64,000 bases of DNA from Candidatus Neomarinimicrobiota bacterium (lineage in GTDB: Bacteria; Fidelibacterota; UBA2242; B5-G15), in the NCBI GenBank assembly GCA_017656425.1, contig JACDNV010000012.1, positions 1-64,000 of the forward strand. The letters are read 5' to 3'. Each line of letters begins with the position of its first letter. Positions within the stretch are counted from its first letter, which is position 1. A program made the position numbers and the translations under genes. The notes beneath the pieces are model-generated. The model saw only the letters and a list, made by a program, of their open reading frames with translations, ran no database searches and was not told the DNA's origin. Below, piece after piece: positions 22,608-31,635 of the stretch.

Positions 22608-24023
22608 GTGAAATATATAGTACTTGTAATTAAAAATATCGGCAAATATACCTTTGGTTGGATAGGCAGTAGATATATTTATAAGGAAATACTTTTTCCA
22701 TTTTTTTATTCTATACTTGTTGTCACTTTTGTTTTACTGGTTAATTTTTTAGTAAGGACAGTTGATAAGTTGTTAGGAAAGGGTTTACCAATTAGTATTA
22801 TTTTTGAATTTTTTTACTTAAATCTCGCTTGGATAATAGCGTTATCTGTGCCTATGGCTGTACTTGTAGCTACTCTGACAACTTATGGGAGGCTGGCTGA
22901 AGATAATGAAATGACAGCAATGAGAGCAAGCGGTATTAGTTTCTGGTCTATACTAACACCGGGAATAATTTTTGGAAGCGTTATGTGTCTCTTTATGATA
23001 TATTTTAATGATAATATTTTACCAGATTTTAATCATAGAGCCAGGATTCTTGGAAGGGATATTTATAAAAAGCGTCCTGACCTTGATATTGAGCCAGGGT
23101 ATTTTATAGAAAATATTTCAGGATATTCCATATATGTAAAAAGTAAAGAGGGTGATAAATTAAATCAGGTGGTGATTTATAGTTCCTCTGAGGGTGAGTA
23201 TCAGGTCAATATTTATGCAAAATATGGTTTTATAAAAGTTGTGGGTAACTCTGTTATTTTTGATCTACACGATGGTGAGATACATGAGTTAAATCGCAAC
23301 AATCTTGAAGATTATCGCATATTGAAATTTGATAAACATCGAATGGTATTGTCTATAGATAATCTTGTTCTTGAAAGATCTGATGTTGAGAGACGTGGTG
23401 ATAGAGAAATGACTATAAAAATGATGATAGAGAAGATAGAAAAATATAATAATGAAAAGGAAAGGGTGAAAAATAAAATAATCTCAATGGTAAGTGAATA
23501 CCTGCCTGAGGTTAAACACAAAAGCATGAAAGATTTAATTAAATTGATAAAGGAAAGGAAGGCTGAAATAAATAAGGGGAATCTGGATGTTCAAACGAGC
23601 AGATTTTTAAGTGTAGCTGGAAGGGTTATTGGTGAATTCCAGTTATATATGGTTTATCAGCGGCAGGTTAATAAATATCTGGTAGAAATACATAAAAAGT
23701 TTTCAATTCCCTTTGCATGTATAGTTTTTGTTCTTATTGGTGCACCATTGGGTGTTATGGTTAAAAAAGGTGGTATTTTTATGGGAGGGACGTTGAGCAT
23801 AATTTTCTTTATTATTTACTATGTATTTTTGATTGGTGGGGAGGAGCTTGCCGATATGGCATACATCTCGCCTTTCTGGGCTATGTGGACTCCCAATATT
23901 TTACTTTTCATAATTGGATTATACCTTATTCACTATATAAGATGGGAGCAGAGAACCATTGAATTTAAATTCATTACCAATTTGTTAGCAAAATTAAAAA
24001 TAGTTGTAAAAGAACAGGAGTGA
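22608..24023 (+). CDS. LptF/LptG-family lipopolysaccharide export permease
   Basis: Inner-membrane permease of the YjgP/YjgQ family. With LptB and its partner it extracts lipopolysaccharide from the inner membrane. Three N-terminal membrane helices (starting YIYKEILFPFFYSILVVTFV) include the diagnostic SVPMAVLVATLTTYGRLAEDNEMTAMRASG. A periplasmic beta-jellyroll domain follows (about 150-240), then a Lys/Glu-rich coil insertion (about 255-330), and three C-terminal helices (VLIGAPLGVMVKKGG is typical). At 471 residues it is longer than usual because of the coil. GTG start without a visible ribosome site. Whether it is LptF or LptG cannot be told here; only one copy is in the window. Confidence 0.93.
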   Translation: MKYIVLVIKNIGKYTFGWIGSRYIYKEILFPFFYSILVVTFVLLVNFLVRTVDKLLGKGLPISIIFEFFYLNLAWIIALSVPMAVLVATLTTYGRLAEDNEMTAMRASGISFWSILTPGIIFGSVMCLFMIYFNDNILPDFNHRARILGRDIYKKRPDLDIEPGYFIENISGYSIYVKSKEGDKLNQVVIYSSSEGEYQVNIYAKYGFIKVVGNSVIFDLHDGEIHELNRNNLEDYRILKFDKHRMVLSIDNLVLERSDVERRGDREMTIKMMIEKIEKYNNEKERVKNKIISMVSEYLPEVKHKSMKDLIKLIKERKAEINKGNLDVQTSRFLSVAGRVIGEFQLYMVYQRQVNKYLVEIHKKFSIPFACIVFVLIGAPLGVMVKKGGIFMGGTLSIIFFIIYYVFLIGGEELADMAYISPFWAMWTPNILLFIIGLYLIHYIRWEQRTIEFKFITNLLAKLKIVVKEQE

Positions 24024-24025
24024 AT

Positions 24026-25327
24026 ATGGATCCAGTAGAATTTATTGAAGCCAAAAAGGAGGGCTTAGAACATAAGCCTGATGAGATAAAAGGATTCATT
24101 GCTGGATATGTCAGGGGAGATATTCCTGATTACCAGATGGCTGCCTGGCTGATGGCTGTAAATTTTAATGGAATGACCGATGAAGAAGTGCTGGCACTTG
24201 TTGAAACAATGATAGAATCAGGTGATAGGCTTGATCTTTCAAATATTGAAGGTATAAAAGTGGATAAGCACAGCACTGGGGGTGTGGGCGATAAAGTATC
24301 GCTTATACTGGCGCCTCTTGCTGCTTCCTGCGGGTGTATTGTGCCAATGATTTCTGGAAGAAGCTTAGGACATACGGGAGGTACATTGGATAAATTAGAA
24401 AGCATTCCTGGAATGCGAGTAAATCTTACAAAAGAAGAATTTATAAATCAGATTGAAAAAATTGGCGTTTCGATGATTGGTCAAACTGAGGAACTTGTCC
24501 CTGCTGATAGAAAAATGTATGCACTCCGTGATGTTACTGCTACTGTTAAATCAATACCTTTAATATGTGCAAGTATTCTAAGTAAAAAAATAGCTGAGGG
24601 AATTGATGCTCTCGTATTGGATGTAAAGACAGGAAGTGGCGCTTTTTTAAAGGAATATGCATTAAGCAAAAAGCTCGCATATAAGCTAAAAAGTGTAGGA
24701 GAGAAGTTTGGGCTGAAGGTTCGTGCTGTCATTACCGACATGAATCAACCGCTGGGTAGTACGGTAGGGAATTGGTTGGAAGTGGTGGAATCAATTGATG
24801 TCTTGAAAGGAAATGGACCACGCGATCTTGTGGAAGTTACAGTTTATTTGACCTGTTGGATGCTTATATTATCAAACCTGGCTTCTGATATCAAAACTGC
24901 AGAGGAAATTGTGTTGGAAAAATTGAGAAATGGATCAGCCTATGAAAAATTCCTTGAAATAGTAAGCAGTCAGGGTGGTGACGTAAGTTTCATTGAAAAT
25001 CCACAGAAATATAAGAAAGCGAAAGTTATTAAGGGTGTTAAATCTACAAAGTCTGGATATGTTATTTCGATAGATACAGAAAGAATCGGTAAGTGTGTGT
25101 TTGAGCTTGGTGGGGGGAGAAAAAAAATTGAGGATAAAATTATGCCGGAGGTTGGGCTGGAGGTAAAGGCAAAGATTTCTGATTATGTACATAAAGGAGA
25201 TGTTTTGTGCATAGCGCATGCTAATTCTGAAGAGAAATATCAGAGAGTCAGTGATATGATTTTATCATCTTTTGAAATTTCACAGCAGAAAACATCTCAG
25301 CCGCCTCTTTTTTATGAAACATTATAA
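24026..25327 (+). CDS. deoA: Pyrimidine-nucleoside (thymidine) phosphorylase
   Basis: Cleaves thymidine, uridine or deoxyuridine with phosphate to free base and (deoxy)ribose-1-phosphate for salvage. Diagnostic blocks: YQMAAWLMAVNFNGM, the phosphate-binding DKHSTGGVGDKVS, and ISGRSLGHTGGTLDKLESIPG, the family's PROSITE-type signature, followed by ALRDVTATVKSIPLI. At 433 residues it matches Pdp/DeoA. The ATG at 24026 is chosen because CAGGAG lies 5 bases upstream; a GTG 6 bases earlier overlaps the site. The gene follows the Lpt permease by 2 bases. Whether it prefers thymidine or uridine is not decidable by eye (DeoA versus Pdp). Confidence 0.95.
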   Translation: MDPVEFIEAKKEGLEHKPDEIKGFIAGYVRGDIPDYQMAAWLMAVNFNGMTDEEVLALVETMIESGDRLDLSNIEGIKVDKHSTGGVGDKVSLILAPLAASCGCIVPMISGRSLGHTGGTLDKLESIPGMRVNLTKEEFINQIEKIGVSMIGQTEELVPADRKMYALRDVTATVKSIPLICASILSKKIAEGIDALVLDVKTGSGAFLKEYALSKKLAYKLKSVGEKFGLKVRAVITDMNQPLGSTVGNWLEVVESIDVLKGNGPRDLVEVTVYLTCWMLILSNLASDIKTAEEIVLEKLRNGSAYEKFLEIVSSQGGDVSFIENPQKYKKAKVIKGVKSTKSGYVISIDTERIGKCVFELGGGRKKIEDKIMPEVGLEVKAKISDYVHKGDVLCIAHANSEEKYQRVSDMILSSFEISQQKTSQPPLFYETL

Positions 25328-25360
25328 TTTAAAACATTGGTAACCTATAAAGGCTGTAAT

Positions 25361-25948
25361 TTATCTTACCGGCAGAAACTCGATTTCCCTTTTGAATAGA
25401 TAGCAAAAAAGTTCAGAATTCTTATAGGCTAATATTAGCTCTTCATCGATGCTGAAATCGCTTCTTAGGTAAACGGTTATAGTAGTGGTTTTAATGTCAC
25501 AGGTAAGGTCTCTGATTGAACTTCGATGAGTTTTATCAAGACCATTAGCTATTCTAAGGATGGATGCTAGTCTTAGAACAAGGAGTTTATCTTCTGCTGA
25601 TAGGGATTTAAATTCTATACAGAAATCCGGCGGTACATTTCTTTTATGAAGACAGGCAACATAAGCTATTATTGATATTTCCTTTCTTGTGAAACCTGTT
25701 ATGCCGTTTTTTAAGATAATTGATGCAGTATATAAGTGGTGATTTTTATTATTACCTGTGGCATATCCAATATCATGAAGCAATGCAGCAGCAATAAGAA
25801 AGTCTTTCGATGAGTCACCAAGATTATGTACAGGTTCCAGATGATTAAAAAGTTTTATAGAAAGTTTTTTTACCTGCTCGGAATGTGAAGGATCAACATC
25901 ATATCTATCCCTTAATTGATAAATGAATAGTATTTGCTCTTCCCTCAC
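25361..25948 (-). CDS. Stand-alone HD-domain protein resembling the Ppx/GppA C-terminus
   Basis: A 195-residue HD phosphohydrolase-type protein. HD signature residues are visible as H-S-E-Q near 22, LLHDIGY (about 56-62), NHHLYTASIIL (about 67-77), and a later Asp-containing helix (RIANGLDKTHRSSI). These last blocks are those of the C-terminal domain of exopolyphosphatase/guanosine pentaphosphatase proteins, but the actin-like catalytic domain is missing entirely. Function unknown; it may bind or hydrolyse polyphosphate or (p)ppGpp, or act as a regulatory fragment. It is convergent with deoA (33 bases apart) and divergent from the IPP isomerase gene. Confidence 0.8.
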   Translation of the reverse strand: MREEQILFIYQLRDRYDVDPSHSEQVKKLSIKLFNHLEPVHNLGDSSKDFLIAAALLHDIGYATGNNKNHHLYTASIILKNGITGFTRKEISIIAYVACLHKRNVPPDFCIEFKSLSAEDKLLVLRLASILRIANGLDKTHRSSIRDLTCDIKTTTITVYLRSDFSIDEELILAYKNSELFCYLFKREIEFLPVR

Positions 25949-26044
25949 AGAAATAGCCTTATTTCTTAATAGGTAGAATTTAAAAAAATCGTATATTCTT
26001 TAAAAAATGTTTTTTTGCAGTCTATTTATTATATTATTGTTGTT

Positions 26045-27088
26045 ATGGGTACTAATAAGAAAATTATCCAAAAAAGAAAAATAGAGCATCTTAATATTGT
26101 GAAAGAAAAAGATATTACCTATGAATCATCATTTGACGGTTTCGATCGTTTCAATTTTATAAATAATTCTCTGCCCGAAATTGACTATGATATTGTAGAT
26201 ACAGGTACTGAGTTTCTCGGATACAGGTTGTCTTTTCCTCTAATAATTAGCGCCATTGGTGGTGGGGAAAAGACTGGAGATGGATTAAATAGAGATATGG
26301 CTCATATATGTAATGAATATAAAATTGCTTTCGAGGTAGGAAGTATAAGACCATTTATCGATGGTAGGATAGAATTATCATTTTTAAAGGAATTAAGGAA
26401 AATTTGTCAAAATAATCCCATAATAGCCAATCTGGGGGCAGTGCAGATTAAAAAGTATAAAAAAGATTTGCCGTCGATTCTTAATGATCTGGGATATGAT
26501 TGTTTTTGTGTTCATTTAAATCCGCTACACGAGGCAATTCAGCCTGAAGGCGAGCCATATTTCTCAGGTGTTTATGAAGCACTTATTGAATTAAAAAGTA
26601 CGATAGAAATTCCAATAATGGTCAAAGAAGTTGGAACTGGTATATATCCTGGTGTGGTTGAAAGATTAATGAATATTGGAATTAATTATATAAATATTGC
26701 AGGAGCTGGTGGTACATCCTGGGCAAAAGTTGAATCTGAGAGAATAAAGGATCCGATAAAGAAGGAGGTTGCAAAGGAATTTTTCTCATGGGGTATTCCT
26801 ACAGCTGAAATTCTTACTGGATTAAAAGAGGTATCGAATGAAATTGTTATAATTGCAACCGGGGGTATAGATTCTGGAATTAAGTTTTCTAAGGCTTTGG
26901 CATTGGGAGCATATCTTGCTGGTGGGTCAAGAATATTTTTACAAAAATGGTTCGAAAATGGGAGAAAATCAGTAGAACAATTGATTAAAATATGGAATGA
27001 GGTTTTGAAAATTTCCATGTTCTGCACGGGTTGTAAGAATATTAATGAATTTCGCGGAAATGATAACATAATATTCAGGAGAGAATAG
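26045..27088 (+). CDS. fni: Type 2 isopentenyl-diphosphate delta-isomerase (Fni/IDI-2)
   Basis: FMN- and NAD(P)H-dependent enzyme interconverting IPP and DMAPP for isoprenoid synthesis. Visible features: the N-terminal RKIEHLNIV block (substrate-binding Arg/Lys), LIISAIGGGEKTGDGLNRDMA, IMVKEVGTGIYPGVVERL (FMN-barrel Lys), INIAGAGGTSWAKVE, and IATGGIDSGIKFSKALALGA, all typical of the TIM-barrel IDI-2. The ATG at 26045 gives 347 residues, the normal length; the longer frame from 26015 lacks a ribosome site and reads as membrane-like noise. Presence of type 2 rather than type 1 enzyme is common in archaea and scattered anaerobic bacteria. Confidence 0.95.
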   Translation: MGTNKKIIQKRKIEHLNIVKEKDITYESSFDGFDRFNFINNSLPEIDYDIVDTGTEFLGYRLSFPLIISAIGGGEKTGDGLNRDMAHICNEYKIAFEVGSIRPFIDGRIELSFLKELRKICQNNPIIANLGAVQIKKYKKDLPSILNDLGYDCFCVHLNPLHEAIQPEGEPYFSGVYEALIELKSTIEIPIMVKEVGTGIYPGVVERLMNIGINYINIAGAGGTSWAKVESERIKDPIKKEVAKEFFSWGIPTAEILTGLKEVSNEIVIIATGGIDSGIKFSKALALGAYLAGGSRIFLQKWFENGRKSVEQLIKIWNEVLKISMFCTGCKNINEFRGNDNIIFRRE

Positions 27089-27091
27089 AAA

Positions 27092-28183
27092 ATGTTAAAA
27101 TTCAAAAACGTATTTACTTTTTTCATTATCCTGATAATTTTTTCATTTATTTACGCAAAAGATTCCTTAGTTAGGATAGCTATTTTGTATACAGGTACCT
27201 TATCTGGTGAAATTGAATCATGTCCTACTTGCAGAAGAATTGCAAAAACTGGCGGTCTTGCCCGTAGATTTACAGCCTTTAAAAAATATGGTAAAAAATA
27301 TGATTACAAATTAATACTAGATGCTGGAAGTATTTTTTGCGTTGGGGCTGATGTTAATAAAAATGTTAATTTGATTCAGAAGAAAGCTAAGCTTATTTGT
27401 CAGATTTATGATCTTTTGGAATATGATATTTGTAATTTTGGTGGATATGATTTGATATTACCTTCAGATTTTATCAAAACATTAAACGATAGTGTTAATT
27501 TTGAGTTTATTTCCTCTAATATCGTAGATAAAAATACTAGCGATCTGGTTTTTAAACCTTATACTATAAAAACTGTTAGTGGGATACGAATTGGAATCAT
27601 AGGTGTAAGTTCAAAGTTCGGGTTTGAACCGAAGGATTATATAATTCTTGATCCTGTTGAATGTATAAATAATGTATTGAGTGAGGTTAAAAATAAGGTA
27701 GATTATATTATTTTACTTGCAGATGTGACAAATGATGATCTTATGAAAATCGCAAATTTATCAGATATTGATCTTATATTACGAGCTGGTAGTATAATTT
27801 ATAGAAATTATCTAGAAAAAGTAAAAAATTGTTTTGTTTCCAGTGTTGGGGATAGGGGTAAAAAATTTGGTATTATTGAACTTAACATTAAAGATATTAG
27901 AGATGAGTTTATAGATGTGTCATGGATGAAATTAAGAATTGATAATATAGATAAACAGATTAACAAATATCGTAAAAATCTGGAAAAGGCTAATAGTACA
28001 AGGGCTTCTTCAGGTGTTATTGAAAGGTTAAAAGAAGAAAAGAGGGAACTTGAGGATCAGTTAAAACTAAAAAGAAACTGGTATGAGTTGAAGCTGATTA
28101 CTCTTGATGATAAATTTAATGAGAGCGAATATATTAAAGAAATGATTAAAAATTATAAAAATAGCCTTGATAATGTTCGATAG
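27092..28183 (+). CDS. Secreted degenerate metallophosphatase/5'-nucleotidase-like protein
   Basis: Predicted periplasmic protein: signal peptide (about 1-22, ending IYA), then a 5'-nucleotidase (UshA)-like calcineurin fold. The core is recognisable as ILYTGTLSGEIESC, KTGGLARRFTAFKKY, LILDAGSIF, CNFGGYDL and GIIGVSSKFG. Metal ligands have changed: the canonical first DxH, the DAGD and the GNHE motifs read YTG, DAGS and GGYD, so hydrolysis is doubtful. It carries CPTC near residue 45, reminiscent of a redox or heme/metal-binding CxxC. A coiled coil occupies about 285-335. It lacks the UshA C-terminal substrate domain. It starts 4 bases after fni, with AGGAGAG as ribosome site. Confidence 0.7.
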   Translation: MLKFKNVFTFFIILIIFSFIYAKDSLVRIAILYTGTLSGEIESCPTCRRIAKTGGLARRFTAFKKYGKKYDYKLILDAGSIFCVGADVNKNVNLIQKKAKLICQIYDLLEYDICNFGGYDLILPSDFIKTLNDSVNFEFISSNIVDKNTSDLVFKPYTIKTVSGIRIGIIGVSSKFGFEPKDYIILDPVECINNVLSEVKNKVDYIILLADVTNDDLMKIANLSDIDLILRAGSIIYRNYLEKVKNCFVSSVGDRGKKFGIIELNIKDIRDEFIDVSWMKLRIDNIDKQINKYRKNLEKANSTRASSGVIERLKEEKRELEDQLKLKRNWYELKLITLDDKFNESEYIKEMIKNYKNSLDNVR

Positions 28184-28225
28184 TTTTTTGAAATTATCTT
28201 CGGAACTTATTGAAGGAGGTGAATT

Positions 28226-28894
28226 ATGAAAAAATTATATTTAATGATAACGATTATTCTTTTTTCAATGTTAATAATGAACTGTGGTAAACAGGCTGTT
28301 AGGGAGGAGCAAGTTTCAGAAAGTCAGGTCGTACAGCAGGGAGAACAACTACCTGATACGACAATAAAAGAGGCAGAAACATTACCCACAAAAGTCGAAA
28401 CAACCATGGTTGAAACTACCGCTGTTGTTCCATCATATCCTACAGAAGCAGAGACATCAAAGATTCAGGAAAAAGAAGGCAAATTAGAGGAGGTATTGGA
28501 AGTAATAACACCTGGCGATAGCATTGATGTTATGTATATGGTGAGACCAAACGATTACTTAATAAAAATTGCAAAGAATGAGTACGGCGTGGCATGGATG
28601 TGGAGACAAATTTATAAGTGGAATATTGATAAAATAGGAGATAATCCAGATTTGATATATCCATTTAATGAATTTTTACTTAAAAAACCCAAAGATAAAG
28701 CAAATCCTGTTGAGTATGATTTTTACGACTATGTTGTAAAATCTGGAGAGACACTCTGGTCAATCGCAGAGAAGGAATATGGGAATAATTACGCATGGAT
28801 AGTGATTTTACATGATAATGCTGATAAACTGGATTTTGATCTTCGAAAGTTGCAGCCAGGAACTGTACTTAAATTAAGAACAAGACTCTGGTAA
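28226..28894 (+). CDS. LysM-domain lipoprotein
   Basis: Envelope protein with a signal peptide ending LLIMNC (a slightly atypical lipobox with Asn at -1), a disordered Thr/Glu/Val-rich linker (about 25-105), and two LysM-like modules: VRPNDYLIKIAKNEYG... (about 110-150) and VKSGETLWSIAEKEYGNNYAW... (about 170-222). LysM modules bind peptidoglycan, so it probably tethers to the cell wall. The start has a very strong GAAGGAGGTGA site, suggesting abundant expression. It is followed within 45 bases by a strong terminator, ending the fni-metallophosphatase-LysM run. Confidence 0.88.
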   Translation: MKKLYLMITIILFSMLIMNCGKQAVREEQVSESQVVQQGEQLPDTTIKEAETLPTKVETTMVETTAVVPSYPTEAETSKIQEKEGKLEEVLEVITPGDSIDVMYMVRPNDYLIKIAKNEYGVAWMWRQIYKWNIDKIGDNPDLIYPFNEFLLKKPKDKANPVEYDFYDYVVKSGETLWSIAEKEYGNNYAWIVILHDNADKLDFDLRKLQPGTVLKLRTRLW

Positions 28895-28935
28895 TAGATT
28901 AAATAGTGAGATTAATCATTTAACAAATTGCATGT

Positions 28936-28975
28936 GAAAAATCGGGATAGCTGTTAGGCTATCCCGATTTTTTTA
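28936..28975 (+). terminator. Rho-independent terminator after the LysM gene
   Basis: Perfect 11-bp stem ATCGGGATAGC / GCTATCCCGAT (28941-28951 and 28958-28968) with a 6-base loop, flanked on the left by A's and on the right by a run of seven T's. The A/T flanks make it usable from both strands, though the nearest minus-strand gene ends upstream of its own stop at 29274 and points toward it. Confidence 0.93.
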
Positions 28976-29273
28976 TTATGGCATAAAATCTTTTAAGATA
29001 TATTGCGTTGCGTCAGTATTGATATATTTTTATTTTGCAAAACTATTATAACAGAATCATCTACTTTTTCAATCTTCGTCAGTTTTTATGTTTTTTGAAA
29101 CATGAGGAAGTATAAAAATGAAATTCCTCTAAATAGTGTCTGGTTGGGATATAGTTTTGTGTCATAAGATAGTTTGCTAAAGAATTAAATATGAAAAAAT
29201 ATTTTTTAATAGCGCTGAGATTTGTATATGTGCATGATGATGGAGTATACTGTACCTGACCGCTATAAATCCT
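28976..29273. other. Gene-free stretch between convergent genes
   Basis: About 300 bases after the terminator, between the LysM lipoprotein (plus) and the S9 peptidase (minus), which converge here. The sequence is AT-rich; short open frames lack ribosome sites and family resemblance. I see no repeat or RNA structure. Confidence 0.5.
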
Positions 29274-31370
29274 TTAGAATTTTATTATTTGATCTATTTT
29301 GAAAATTTCATTATAAATTAGCTCTTCCATACTGAAAGGTGCTGGTTTCCCTCCAAGAAATTTATGAAACCAATAAAGATGAGCATTATAATATAAAGGC
29401 ATCGATTTCAGATAATCGGGCCAATGGCCGTCATTTTTAAATACTATAAGTTCAGAGGGGACACCCATCTTTTGCAAAGCAGTGAAGAATTGCAGGCTTT
29501 GGGTATACGGTACTCTATAATCCTTTTCACCTGTTATAACTAGGCACGGGGTTTTAAAGTTTTTTGCATACGATGATGGGCTCCATTTTTTATATATTTC
29601 AGGACTTTCCCAGGGTGCTCCGGCAAGTTCCCATTCAGGAAACCAGAGTTCTTCTGTTGCTCCATACATTGATACAAGATCATAGACTCCCATCATTGCT
29701 ACAATTGCCTTAAATCTATCTGTATGACCTTCAAGCCACATCATCATATATCCACCATATGACCAGCCCATAGCACCTAATTTATCTTCATCAATATATG
29801 GTAGATTTGCCAGCGAATCTACCACTTTCATTATATCTTCGCAAACTTTTCCACCCCAATCTTTTGAAATAGCTTCAACAAATTTTTGTCCATATCCAGG
29901 TGAACCATGAGGATTGCAGAATGCCACAGCGTAGCCGTGTCCAGGATAAATTTGCCAATCACCTCTAAAACCGTCATACCACATCTGTTGTGGACCGCCA
30001 TGAACATTTATAATTAGTGGATATTTTTCATTTGGGTCAAATCCATAGGGAGTTATCAGCCAGGTTTGTATTAGCTTGCCTTCAGCTCCAGGTATCCAAA
30101 ACTCTTTTGCCTGTCTTAGATCATATTTTTCTTCTATTTCTTTATTAAAAAAAGTAAGCCTTTTAAAACCTTTGCCATTAGAATTAATTCTATATAATTC
30201 ATAGGGTTTGTTAATGGTACTTCTTGTGAATATGAAGTATTTTCCGTCAGGGGTTAAAGATAGGTAACGTAATGTTTTTACATCAAATACTTTTTCTATT
30301 TTACCTGACTCTATATTCACTTTATAAACTGGGTAATGGCCCTTTTCCTCGACAGTAAAATAAATATGCCTGGAATCGGGTGACCATACATAGTCATCAA
30401 CCCAGTTATCGATTTTCCCCTCGCTTAAAATTTTACTTTTGCCAGTTTTTAAGTCGCAAATGGCAAGCCTGAATAAGTCACTTTCATATCCGGGAGTCTT
30501 CTGTGTCTTGTATGCTATATATCTTCCGTCTGGTGAAAATAGAGGTTGACCATCCCACGCTCGATTGTTTTTTGTTATATTTTCTGCTTTTCCTGTTTCT
30601 ATATCTACCAACCATAAGTCTCCGTTGGTAGAACAAGCTTGATTTTTATCATGATTTGATACGACACAGATTTTCTTGTTATCAGGTGATACATCAAGAT
30701 GGGTGCCGCTAAGTGCGAACATGGGGGCGTCGAATTTCCATGGGGTCAGGTTGATTGCTGTATCTTTTTCGATATCATAGATAAATACATTTTCATATTG
30801 TCCGTCTCGATATTCATCCCAGTGTCTGTATAGAAGTTCTTTTGTATAGTGTGCCTGTATAGGACCATTTTCCATTTTTTCTCTTTTCTCTTTACTGCAT
30901 TTTAAACAGTTACCACATTCGGGGAAAATTTTTGTGGAAAAAATTATTTTTCTACCATGATCAACTATATGAATGTTTTTAAATCCATTTAATTCAAGAT
31001 TTGTAATTTGCTGAGGTTCTCCACCATCAATAGCGATTTTCCAGAGTTGAGTACCATCATTTCTTGTTGAAAGGAAATAAATATGTTCACTATCGTCGGA
31101 CCAGATTGGACTGTAATCAGAAGCTTCGTTATAAGTTAATCTTTTTAATTCTTTTCCATCAATTGAGATAATGTATATATCGGCATTTTTCCTAGATTTG
31201 TATAAATCATACTCTGTGACTACAAAAGCTATCCATTTCCCATTAGGGGAAATTTCCGGACTGCTAATACTTTTTAACTGGTATAATGCATCAATAGAAA
31301 AAGGTGCTTTTTCAGCATAAGAAAAGGTAATTAGTAATAAAATGATCACTGTTAGAAATAATTTTTTCAT
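29274..31370 (-). CDS. Secreted S9-family prolyl oligopeptidase/acylaminoacyl peptidase
   Basis: Serine peptidase of the DPP IV/acylaminoacyl-peptidase type, exported by a signal peptide (about 1-19, ending SYA). An N-terminal seven-bladed propeller (TolB/WD40-like repeats such as SPEISPNGKWIAFVV and DGRYIAYKTQ, about 25-420) precedes an alpha/beta hydrolase domain. The catalytic triad is visible: Ser537 in GWSYGGYMM, Asp617 in GEKDYRVP, His649 in NDGHWPD. At 698 residues it is normal. An oddity is a Cys cluster C-x2-C-x2-C (CGNCLKC) at about residue 150 in the propeller. It probably trims oligopeptides in the periplasm, supporting amino-acid catabolism. Confidence 0.95.
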   Translation of the reverse strand: MKKLFLTVIILLLITFSYAEKAPFSIDALYQLKSISSPEISPNGKWIAFVVTEYDLYKSRKNADIYIISIDGKELKRLTYNEASDYSPIWSDDSEHIYFLSTRNDGTQLWKIAIDGGEPQQITNLELNGFKNIHIVDHGRKIIFSTKIFPECGNCLKCSKEKREKMENGPIQAHYTKELLYRHWDEYRDGQYENVFIYDIEKDTAINLTPWKFDAPMFALSGTHLDVSPDNKKICVVSNHDKNQACSTNGDLWLVDIETGKAENITKNNRAWDGQPLFSPDGRYIAYKTQKTPGYESDLFRLAICDLKTGKSKILSEGKIDNWVDDYVWSPDSRHIYFTVEEKGHYPVYKVNIESGKIEKVFDVKTLRYLSLTPDGKYFIFTRSTINKPYELYRINSNGKGFKRLTFFNKEIEEKYDLRQAKEFWIPGAEGKLIQTWLITPYGFDPNEKYPLIINVHGGPQQMWYDGFRGDWQIYPGHGYAVAFCNPHGSPGYGQKFVEAISKDWGGKVCEDIMKVVDSLANLPYIDEDKLGAMGWSYGGYMMMWLEGHTDRFKAIVAMMGVYDLVSMYGATEELWFPEWELAGAPWESPEIYKKWSPSSYAKNFKTPCLVITGEKDYRVPYTQSLQFFTALQKMGVPSELIVFKNDGHWPDYLKSMPLYYNAHLYWFHKFLGGKPAPFSMEELIYNEIFKIDQIIKF

Positions 31371-31635
31371 GGCTCAACCCTTATTTAAAAAATCAGTTAT
31401 TGTATAAATAAGATGAGAAAAATTCAAGTTAATTTTTTAATTTGTTAGAAAATGAATGTTTATTTCTTAATTATTTATTACTATCATTATATAGTAATAT
31501 GGGATTATAAACGATAGGTTTGATCTTGTTTAGGATTAATCTGCCATTGTTGTAAATCAATTATTTGCTATATTTCTTTTATCAGTCTAATTTCAAAAGA
31601 TATTTAATTTATTATAAAAGTGAAAGTATGAAACC
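31371..31635. promoter_or_regulatory. Divergent intergenic region between S9 peptidase and RNase HIII-like gene
   Basis: 265-base AT-rich spacer from which both flanking genes are transcribed outward. It should hold both promoters, but I cannot single out convincing -35/-10 boxes. No repeat or hairpin is evident. Confidence 0.35.
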
